Assembly: GCA_043746815.1 (NCBI GenBank)
Contig: JAYTQG010000262.1
Location: 1-6,127, forward strand
From: JAYTQG01 sp043746815
Lineage (GTDB): Bacteria > Actinomycetota > Thermoleophilia > Miltoncostaeales > Miltoncostaeaceae
Direction: 5' to 3'
Length of the DNA: 6,127 nucleotides
The notes under the pieces are model-generated. The model had not been told where the DNA came from. It saw nothing but the letters and a program-made list of their open reading frames with translations, and ran no database searches. Numbering within the stretch: the stretch's first letter is position 1; every line of letters starts with the position of its first letter. The position numbers were made by a program, and so were the translations under genes. Shown piece by piece: positions 1 to 5,140 of this stretch.

Positions 1-3000
1 CAACCGTCCGTTGAAGTCGCTCGCCGACATGCTGAAGGGTAAGCAGGGCCGCTTCCGTCAGAACCTGCTCGGCAAGCGCGTGGACTACTCGGGCCGTTCG
101 GTCATCGTGGCTGGCCCCGAGCTTCGCCTGCACCAGTGCGGACTGCCCAAACTGATGGCGCTCGAACTCTTCAAGCCCTTCATCATGAGCCGCCTGGTCG
201 AGCGCAAGCAAGTTCAGAACATCAAGGCCGCCAAGAAGCTTGTCGACTCCATGATTCCTGAGGTCTGGGATGTCCTGGAGGAGGTCATCGCCGAGCACCC
301 GGTTCTCCTGAACCGCGCCCCAACCCTTCACCGACTGGGAATTCAGGCGTTCGAGCCGATCCTGGTTGAGGGCAAGGCCATCCAGATTCATCCGCTCGTG
401 TGTGCGGCGTTCAACGCCGACTTCGACGGGGACCAGATGGCGGTGCACTTGCCGCTGTCGGTTGAGGCCCAGGCGGAGGCGCGCATCTTGATGCTCTCCT
501 CCAACAACATCCTGTCGCCCGCACACGGCAAGCCGATCACGGTGCCAACCCAGGACATGGTCATTGGGCTGTACTACCTGACCTACTGCCCTGCCGTCGA
601 TGTGCGCAACGTCAAGACGCACGACGGAAATACTCGCGCCGACATCACGACCTTCTACGACCTCGAGGCGGGCGCGTTCGTCCTCCCCAAGGGCAAGGAA
701 GGCAGTGGGGAAGTCGGGACGGCGTTCTCCGCCAATCCGTTCACGGCAATGAAGGTCGCTGCACCCCGTGCGTTCCGTGACCCGGCAAGCGTGAACGGCG
801 CAGTCGACCACGGTGCCATTGGCCTGCACGACCCGATCGTCATCCGGATGGACGGCGAGCGCATCGTGACGACGCCGGGCCGGGTTATCTTCAACTCGGA
901 ACTCAAGACCCTCATCGAGCAGGTCGTCCCGGCCGAGCGTCTCGAGGCGAAACCGTTCCCGAGCGCCCACAAGACCTTCACGAAGAAGGAACTTGGCCTC
1001 TTCATCGAGACGCTCGTCGACTTCTACGGGCCGACGGCCGTGTCGAGTGTCTTGGACGGGTTCAAGACACTCGGTTTCCGGTATGCCAGCAAGTCCGGGA
1101 TCACGATTTCCAAGAACGACATCATCATTCCCCCGGACAAGGCAGAAATCATTGCCCGGTACGAGGATGAGGTGCAGGGCGTTCAGGACATGGCCGATCA
1201 AGGCCTGATGAGCTCCGGCGAGCGCCACGAAGAGGTCATCTCCCTTTGGGAGAAGGCCACCGACGAGGTCGCCGACGCAATGATCAACCACCTGTACCGG
1301 ACTAACCCCATCTACATGATGGCTCACTCCGGTGCGCGTGGCTCCTTCAAGCAGATCCGTCAGCTTGCCGGGATGCGTGGGTGCATGGCGAACCCGAAGG
1401 GCGAGATTATCGAGCGCCCGATCAAGAGCAACTTCATGGAGGGCCTCTCGGTCCTCGAGTACTTCATCTCGACCCACGGCGCGCGTAAGGGTTTGGCGGA
1501 CACGGCGCTCAAGACCGCCGACTCGGGATACCTCACTCGGCGTCTGGTCGACGTTGCCCAAGACGTGATCGTTCGCGACCACGACTGCGGTACGGACGAG
1601 GGCATCAACATCAAGGTGTTCGTCGACCGCGAGTTGAACCTCAGCCTTACCGGTCGCATCATCCACGGGCCAGCCATCGATCCCCACACCGGAAACGAAA
1701 TCCTTGACCTGCGCGGTGAAGCGCCCGCCGAGGACGACGAAGATGGGAACGTCCGCTTCGCTGAGACGCTCATCGGGACCGCCCAGCAGGCGGTCCTTCG
1801 CGGGATCGCCGAGGAGCACCCAGACGCCTACATCAGCGTTCGCTCACCGCTGAAGTGCCGCAGCGCAGCTGGTCTGTGTGCCCTGTGTTACGGCCTCAAC
1901 CCCGGATCTGGACGTCTCTGCGAACCCGGCGACGCCGTCGGCATCATTGCCGCGCAGTCGATCGGCGAGCCCGGCACCCAGCTGACCATGCGTACCTTCC
2001 ACACCGGTGGCGTGGCTGGGGCCGACATTACTGCCGGTCTGCCGCGTGTCGTCGAACTCTTCGAAGCCCGTAAGCCAAAGGCACTCGCGCACGTCGCGAA
2101 GGGTGACGGCTGGATTTCGATCGAAGAGGACGAGGAGCTTCCGCCCGGTGCGGTCAGGGTGCGTCTCACCGAGGCCGCCCACATCGAGATCGGTGACAAG
2201 GCGTCGGGGATCTCACGCCAGCCACTGCACGAGCACACCTACGTGGTTCCGCGCCGTACCCAGGTCATCGTTCCCGATGGTGCTTGGGTTGAGGCTGGCG
2301 ATCTACTGACGGTGGGCTCAGCCTGGCCGGCCGACGTTCTTGAACCACGCAGCGGCGTCGACTTGGGGGTTTCCGGTGACGTCAGCGCCGTATCGGTTGC
2401 TGACGAGAAGAAGACCGCGAAGTCAGCTGGCGGCCGCTTCATGCGTGTCGCGGTGACGACCCCCGAAGGCGACGAGGAGCACCGCGTTCTACGGATTCCT
2501 GCCGACCGTCCCGACCCGGAGATCGTCGTTGGCATGGAGGTTCGGGCAGGGGTGCCGGTTGTCGCCGAAGCCCAGCAGTCTGAGCGCTCCACGAAGACGG
2601 AGCTGTACATCGTCCAAGAGGTGCAGGAGGTCTACCGCTCTCAGGGCGTCGAGATCAACGACAAGCACATCGAGGTCATCTGCCGTCAGATGCTCCGTAA
2701 GGTCAAGGTCATCGAATCTGGCGACACGCCGCTCCTTCCCGGGCAGCTCGTCGACAAGCCGGTGGTCTACCGTGAGAACGCAAAGGCCCGCCTGGCGGCG
2801 CATGAGCGGCTCACCGAAGCACGCGACGCCGGTGAGTTCACCGGTTCCGACCGTGACTTTGAGCACGCTCTTGAGGAGTCCGAAGCGACCTACGAGCCGT
2901 TGATCCTTGGAATTACGAAGGCGTCGCTCGCGACGGAGTCCTTCCTGTCAGCGGCTTCCTTCCAGGAGACAACGAAGGTCCTGACCGACGCCGCACTTGA

Positions 3001-3259
3001 GGGACGCACGGACTACCTTCGTGGCCTCAAGGAGAACGTCATCATCGGCAAGTTGATACCGGCAGCCACTGGTCTCAAGCGCTACCGCCAGCTGGAAATC
3101 GAGCCGGTACGACGCGCCCCCGCATTGCTGGACTTCGACCTCGACGAGCCCTTCTCGATGTTGAGCGACGGCATGTTGGAGCTCGACGATTTGGCAGCAG
3201 GCGGAAGCTTCTCATTCGGCCCGGAGCCGGATGCAGAAGCTGCAACTCCGAGCGAGTAG
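1..3259 (+). CDS. rpoC: RNA polymerase subunit beta' (5'-truncated by window)
   Basis: This is the catalytic beta' subunit of RNA polymerase. The frame is open from the left edge (codons N-R-P before nt 11), so the TTG at 11 is internal. By comparison with E. coli RpoC, roughly the first 320 or more residues (clamp and first zinc site) lie outside. Residues here are numbered from the codon at nt 11. NADFDGDQ at 135-142 supplies the three Mg2+-binding aspartates (137, 139, 141). The bridge helix lies near 485-517. Cysteines 526, 616, 623 and 626 form the second zinc site. The trigger loop with QLTMRTFHTGG spans about 641-690 and lacks the large SI3 insert of E. coli. The C-terminal signature ESFLSAASFQETT is present, followed by an acidic tail ending in TPSE. 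Extra sequence relative to the usual pattern lies near 192-270 and 779-863. The frame is intact and the identification is secure. Confidence 0.98.
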   Translation, partial: NRPLKSLADMLKGKQGRFRQNLLGKRVDYSGRSVIVAGPELRLHQCGLPKLMALELFKPFIMSRLVERKQVQNIKAAKKLVDSMIPEVWDVLEEVIAEHPVLLNRAPTLHRLGIQAFEPILVEGKAIQIHPLVCAAFNADFDGDQMAVHLPLSVEAQAEARILMLSSNNILSPAHGKPITVPTQDMVIGLYYLTYCPAVDVRNVKTHDGNTRADITTFYDLEAGAFVLPKGKEGSGEVGTAFSANPFTAMKVAAPRAFRDPASVNGAVDHGAIGLHDPIVIRMDGERIVTTPGRVIFNSELKTLIEQVVPAERLEAKPFPSAHKTFTKKELGLFIETLVDFYGPTAVSSVLDGFKTLGFRYASKSGITISKNDIIIPPDKAEIIARYEDEVQGVQDMADQGLMSSGERHEEVISLWEKATDEVADAMINHLYRTNPIYMMAHSGARGSFKQIRQLAGMRGCMANPKGEIIERPIKSNFMEGLSVLEYFISTHGARKGLADTALKTADSGYLTRRLVDVAQDVIVRDHDCGTDEGINIKVFVDRELNLSLTGRIIHGPAIDPHTGNEILDLRGEAPAEDDEDGNVRFAETLIGTAQQAVLRGIAEEHPDAYISVRSPLKCRSAAGLCALCYGLNPGSGRLCEPGDAVGIIAAQSIGEPGTQLTMRTFHTGGVAGADITAGLPRVVELFEARKPKALAHVAKGDGWISIEEDEELPPGAVRVRLTEAAHIEIGDKASGISRQPLHEHTYVVPRRTQVIVPDGAWVEAGDLLTVGSAWPADVLEPRSGVDLGVSGDVSAVSVADEKKTAKSAGGRFMRVAVTTPEGDEEHRVLRIPADRPDPEIVVGMEVRAGVPVVAEAQQSERSTKTELYIVQEVQEVYRSQGVEINDKHIEVICRQMLRKVKVIESGDTPLLPGQLVDKPVVYRENAKARLAAHERLTEARDAGEFTGSDRDFEHALEESEATYEPLILGITKASLATESFLSAASFQETTKVLTDAALEGRTDYLRGLKENVIIGKLIPAATGLKRYRQLEIEPVRRAPALLDFDLDEPFSMLSDGMLELDDLAAGGSFSFGPEPDAEAATPSE

Positions 3260-3267
3260 ATCGCGCA

Positions 3268-3301
3268 CGTTTGGCCCCCGCGACGGTGTGGGGGCCAAAC
3301 G
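3268..3301 (+). terminator. Strong hairpin after rpoC, probable transcription terminator without a U-tract
   Basis: A perfect 12-bp stem pairs CGTTTGGCCCCC (3268-3279) with GGGGGCCAAACG (3290-3301) around a 10-nt loop, starting 8 nt after the rpoC stop. No T-run follows, so it is not a classical intrinsic terminator. U-poor terminators are common in high-GC Actinomycetota, and the position directly after rpoC supports a role in ending or processing the rpoBC transcript. The function is inferred; the stem itself is read directly. Confidence 0.75.
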
Positions 3302-3304
3302 ACG

Positions 3305-3310
3305 TACTGT
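3305..3310 (+). promoter_or_regulatory. Candidate -10 element for leaderless moaB
   Basis: TACTGT fits the TANNNT pattern of actinobacterial -10 elements and ends 8 nt before the chosen GTG start (3319), which would put the transcript start at or within a few bases of the start codon. No good -35 hexamer is visible, because the expected position falls in the loop of the rpoC hairpin. The case rests on this spacing, the absence of a Shine-Dalgarno sequence, and the similar arrangement before the gene at 4223. Confidence 0.35.
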
Positions 3311-3318
3311 GCCCAGTT

Positions 3319-3858
3319 GTGAGCGACACCGACCCAGAGACACCGTCCCGCTCCGTCGACGAACACCGCCGTCTCGCGCGGCAGGCAGCCATCCGGTGCG
3401 CGGTCGTAACCGTCAGTGACACTCGGACACCCGAAACTGACAGCGGTGGAGATCTTTTGCGTCAGCGCCTTCGGGACGGCGGGCACCAGGTCGTGCACTC
3501 AGCAATCGTCAAGGACGAGCCCGACCAGGTTGCGGCACTACTTGAGGGCGACTTCGCCGGTGGAGTGCAGGCCGTTTTCTTCACCGGGGGAACGGGGATC
3601 TCGGAACGAGACCGCACCTACGAGGCGGTCTCCGGTCTCTTGGAACGAACGCTTCCAGGCTTCGGGGAACTCTTTCGGATGCTGTCGTTCGAGGAGATTG
3701 GCGCCGCGGCGATGCTGTCGCGCGCGGTCGCAGGAACACACCGGGGCCGCCTCGTGATGTGCATGCCGGGGTCACCAAACGCCGTTCGCCTCGCGATGGA
3801 TCGCCTGGTCGTTCCTGAGCTTGCGCACCTTGTGTGGGAACTCAACCGGCACCGCTAA
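3319..3858 (+). CDS. moaB: MoaB/Mog-family molybdopterin adenylyltransferase
   Basis: Members of this family activate molybdopterin by adenylylation before molybdate insertion in cytoplasmic molybdenum cofactor synthesis; some MoaB proteins, including that of E. coli, have no settled role. The 179-residue product starts with an 18-24 residue polar extension. It then shows VTVSDTR (31-36), KDEPD (65-69, matching the family's first acidic active-site position), TGGTG (89-93, the pterin-binding loop), ERD (96-98, the second conserved aspartate), PGFGELFR (113-120) and PGSPNAVRLAM (150-160). The length suits MoaB. The residue after the RDxT motif is Tyr101 where Pro is usual. GTG 3319 was chosen because the only upstream in-frame start (3271) lies inside the rpoC hairpin. 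No Shine-Dalgarno is visible, so leaderless translation is likely. No other cofactor genes are nearby. The family is certain; the choice between moaB and mog is less so. Confidence 0.9.
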   Translation: MSDTDPETPSRSVDEHRRLARQAAIRCAVVTVSDTRTPETDSGGDLLRQRLRDGGHQVVHSAIVKDEPDQVAALLEGDFAGGVQAVFFTGGTGISERDRTYEAVSGLLERTLPGFGELFRMLSFEEIGAAAMLSRAVAGTHRGRLVMCMPGSPNAVRLAMDRLVVPELAHLVWELNRHR

Positions 3859-3953
3859 CGCTCGCGCCACCGCTCCCAGAGCACATGCCACACGAACAGG
3901 CCGGTCACGACCAGCGCGTAGAGCACACCAAGCGTGATCGCGACGAGCCGCAT
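3855..3953 (-). CDS. Putative 32-residue single-pass membrane protein
   Basis: I do not recognise this gene. From ATG at 3953 (reverse strand) it encodes 32 residues: a hydrophobic stretch (about 3-24, AITLGVLYALVVTGLF) followed by a charged, Trp-rich tail, WERWRER. One transmembrane helix with a positive C-terminal end is predicted by eye. By my count 28 of 32 codons end in G or C, as expected for a real gene here. GAGG lies only 3 nt before the ATG, too close for an ideal ribosome site; AGGAG further up is 13 nt away. TACGGT ends 6 nt before the ATG and could be the -10 of a leaderless transcript. An in-frame ATG at 4022 would give a longer polar N-terminus. The stop interlocks with the moaB stop within CTAA (3855-3858). 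It could still be a chance ORF. Confidence 0.5.
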   Translation of the reverse strand: MRLVAITLGVLYALVVTGLFVWHVLWERWRER

Positions 3954-3973
3954 TTCCTCACCGTAGCTCCTGG

Positions 3974-3992
3974 AGTGGTCTGACACGGAAAT
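3974..3992 (-). repeat. 19-bp inverted repeat, left copy
   Basis: Read on the reverse strand this is ATTTCCGTGTCAGACCACT, matching the right copy at 4180-4198 in 17 of 19 positions; both differences are transitions. It ends 20 bp before the ATG of the small reverse-strand ORF. Weaker similarity continues inward, with TTCCGACG here against TTCCGGCG beyond the right copy. Confidence 0.85.
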
Positions 3993-4089
3993 ACCGATGC
4001 CGTTCCGACGGCTGCGACGCATCGCGATACGGGCGTCCTGGGTTCCTCGAAGATTCCCGATCTGCAAGAAACGCTGCGTCCTGACTTCC

Positions 4090-4111
4090 GTGTTGGACGG
4101 TGGTCCAACAC
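4090..4111. repeat. Perfect 9-bp dyad with 4-nt spacer
   Basis: The arms GTGTTGGAC (4090-4098) and GTCCAACAC (4103-4111) are perfectly complementary around GGTG. As RNA this would form a stable tetraloop hairpin on either strand. As DNA it has the shape of an operator for a dimeric repressor. No T-run follows on either strand, which argues against a simple terminator. Confidence 0.8.
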
Positions 4112-4118
4112 TCCAGAC

Positions 4119-4146
4119 GCTGGGGACGCCTGACGGCGGCCCCAGC
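4119..4146. repeat. 28-nt interrupted hairpin
   Basis: Outer arms GCTGGGG (4119-4125) and CCCCAGC (4140-4146) pair over 7 bp. After one A-G mismatch, CGCC (4127-4130) pairs with GGCG (4135-4138) around a TGAC loop. It follows the 4090-4111 dyad by 7 nt, so the two could form a double hairpin in a transcript of either strand. Function unknown. Confidence 0.75.
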
Positions 4147-4179
4147 TGACTCGGTCTCGCTCGCCGGAACCGTCACCTC

Positions 4180-4198
4180 ATTCCCGTGTCAGATCACT
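4180..4198 (+). repeat. 19-bp inverted repeat, right copy
   Basis: ATTCCCGTGTCAGATCACT on the + strand is the partner of the copy at 3974-3992. It ends 24 bp before the GTG of the gene at 4223. Its GTGTCA (4186-4191) could act as a -35 element, sharing four of six bases with TTGACA and lying 18 bp from the TAGCAT at 4210. Confidence 0.85.
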
Positions 4199-4209
4199 GG
4201 GGACGCGAG

Positions 4210-4215
4210 TAGCAT
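4210..4215 (+). promoter_or_regulatory. Candidate -10 element for the gene at 4223
   Basis: TAGCAT fits the TANNNT consensus. It ends 7 nt before the GTG at 4223 and lies 18 bp after the GTGTCA of the inverted-repeat copy. Transcription would begin at or beside the start codon, giving a leaderless mRNA, which agrees with the absence of a Shine-Dalgarno sequence. Confidence 0.45.
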
Positions 4216-4222
4216 CACACCC

Positions 4223-4981
4223 GTGCTCAGCCTCCTTCGCCCGACGCGAATCATCTTGATTGCCGTACTGGCTGGGGGTTTCTTTGGTTGGCGCTACTGG
4301 AACGGCCTGCATCAGTCGGGCTCGGTCGACCAGGACGCCGCACTGACGAGCTTTCGCCGCTCACCCACGCGTGGGTCAGCGGTTGGAATGCCGCGGCCCG
4401 GCGTTTATACCTACCGTCAGTCGGGTTCTGAGCACGCCGGGCTCGGGCCTGCTGGCCTCACGCGGACGCTTCCGTCGGACGCCCAGGTGATTGTGCGCCG
4501 AGTGCCCGGTGGGTACGAGGAGGAACGCCTGCTGTCTGCGGATCATCTCGAGGCCATCCGCTACCGGGTGACCCCCGAGGGTCGCCGAGCGACGTGGGTG
4601 CGGACCAAACTCTCGTTTGGCTTCTACTCGCGGGACGATGCGCGGCCAACCAAACCTCAGCCGCTCGGAATGCCGCGGCGGCCCCGCGTTGGGCAGGTTT
4701 GGACGGAGCGGTACACCACCGGGGACCTTCCGGTTGTCGCCGTCAGTCGGGTTCTGCGCAACGAATCCCTGCCGCTTGACGGGACCGCCGTTCCGGTCGT
4801 TGTTGTTGAGACGAGGACCGTGACCGCGGGGGCTCACCCTGGCGACCAGCACGAGACGACTTGGTGGTCGCCAGCCCGGTCCCTTGTGATCCGAAGCGCA
4901 ATGACAAGGCGGGTTCGGGGCGCGGTCTCCCTTGACGTCACCTCCAATCTCGAACTCGCTCACCTCCAGCCACGCACGTAG
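4223..4981 (+). CDS. Membrane-anchored protein of unknown function
   Basis: I do not recognise a named family. GTG 4223 gives 252 residues. Arg6 and Arg9 precede a hydrophobic segment at about 10-23 (IILIAVLAGGFFGW), which reads as an uncleaved signal anchor; there is no lipobox cysteine, and no cysteine anywhere. Residues 30-58 look like a polar linker. The rest looks beta-rich: GVYTYRQSGSE (60-70), VIVRR (89-93), RVGQVWTERYTTGD (155-168), VPVVVVETRTV (190-200), HETTWWSPARSLVIR (210-224), ending LAHLQPRT. A tyrosine-rich opening, a central GQxW turn and a late WWSPARxLV motif resemble exported actinobacterial proteins with a lipocalin- or LolA-like barrel; that is an impression, not a search result. 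An earlier in-frame GTG at 4100 lies inside the dyad and is unlikely. The rest of the protein probably faces outside the membrane. Confidence 0.8.
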   Translation: MLSLLRPTRIILIAVLAGGFFGWRYWNGLHQSGSVDQDAALTSFRRSPTRGSAVGMPRPGVYTYRQSGSEHAGLGPAGLTRTLPSDAQVIVRRVPGGYEEERLLSADHLEAIRYRVTPEGRRATWVRTKLSFGFYSRDDARPTKPQPLGMPRRPRVGQVWTERYTTGDLPVVAVSRVLRNESLPLDGTAVPVVVVETRTVTAGAHPGDQHETTWWSPARSLVIRSAMTRRVRGAVSLDVTSNLELAHLQPRT

Positions 4982-5012
4982 TGCGGGGGGACAGCCGGAC
5001 CACTATTGCTCC

Positions 5013-5050
5013 GGGGATGGGCCACTGCCGGGCCTGTTGGCCGTATCCCC
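5013..5050 (+). terminator. Terminator-like hairpin between the 4223 gene and rpsL
   Basis: GGGGAT (5013-5018) pairs with ATCCCC (5045-5050). Inside it, GGCC (5020-5023) can pair with GGCC (5039-5042) after a G-T wobble and a bulged base, giving about 11 pairs; an alternative GGCC-TGTT-GGCC hairpin (5031-5042) competes. It starts 31 nt after the upstream stop and lies before the probable str promoter. There is no T-run, so the terminator role is inferred from position and stability. Confidence 0.5.
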
Positions 5051-5072
5051 CCCGGTCGAATGCGGCCCAGCG

Positions 5073-5081
5073 TGCTAGCCT
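5073..5081 (+). promoter_or_regulatory. Candidate str operon promoter (extended -10)
   Basis: TGCTAGCCT combines an extended -10 TGN with the hexamer TAGCCT (5076-5081). No convincing -35 is visible near 5053-5059, as is common with extended -10 promoters. The predicted start near 5088 gives a leader of about 53 nt. A small stem, CGCC-TATG-GGCG (5091-5102), would sit at the extreme 5' end of the mRNA. Best candidate in the 159-bp gap, but not proven. Confidence 0.45.
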
Positions 5082-5124
5082 TGCGCGGTTCGCCTATGGG
5101 CGAGATGTCTGTCGACGCCTGAAC

Positions 5125-5129
5125 GAGGG
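5125..5129 (+). promoter_or_regulatory. rpsL ribosome binding site supporting the TTG start
   Basis: GAGGG lies 11 nt before the TTG at 5141. The spacing is slightly long but usable, and no other purine-rich site is closer. It supports the start that gives the family N-terminus MPTINQ. Confidence 0.55.
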
Positions 5130-5140
5130 ATTCTACGAGC

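Larger units (their letters stand above)
3954..4222. other. Divergent intergenic region with inverted repeat and hairpins
   Basis: This 269-bp stretch separates the small reverse-strand ORF from the gene at 4223. It contains the two 19-bp inverted copies (3974-3992, 4180-4198), a 9-bp dyad (4090-4111) and an interrupted hairpin (4119-4146), listed separately. A near-direct repeat, GCGTCCTGGGTTCC (4033-4046) and GCGTCCTGACTTCC (4076-4089), matches at 12 of 14 bases. I see no tRNA signature and no convincing coding frame. Confidence 0.7.

Noticed and set aside
1360..1773. Ser/Arg-rich reverse-strand ORF within rpoC
   Set aside because: Composition is typical of an antisense shadow of a conserved high-GC gene.
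3271..3318. Upstream in-frame start (TTG 3271) extending moaB by 16 residues
   Set aside because: It lies inside the rpoC hairpin stem, has no ribosome site, and adds residues absent from the family; GTG 3319 fits better.
3408..3425. GTCAGTGACACT resembling the 19-bp repeat core
   Set aside because: It lies in moaB codons for the conserved VSDT motif and matches only part of the core, so it is explained by coding constraint.
3082..3498. Reverse-strand ORF of 138 residues across the rpoC end and moaB start
   Set aside because: It overlaps two well-supported genes and the terminator hairpin, with no recognisable domain.
3971..4201. Target-site duplication around the putative 225-bp element
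   Set aside because: Only GG is shared on both sides (3972-3973 and 4199-4200), which is no more than chance in this GC-rich DNA, so transposition is not demonstrated.
4100..4222. Upstream in-frame start (GTG 4100) extending the 252-residue protein by 41 residues
   Set aside because: The start lies in the centre of the 4090-4111 dyad, and the extension would run through the second hairpin and the 19-bp repeat and push the membrane anchor inward.
4376..4963. Reverse-strand ORF of 195 residues opposite the 4223 gene
   Set aside because: Arg/Pro-rich shadow ORF produced by high GC content; the + strand frame has an anchor segment, plausible beta motifs and a promoter-like start.
5050..5075. 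GGTCGAAT resembling a tRNA T-loop
   Set aside because: Flanking bases do not pair to form a T-stem, and no acceptor, D or anticodon arms can be drawn.
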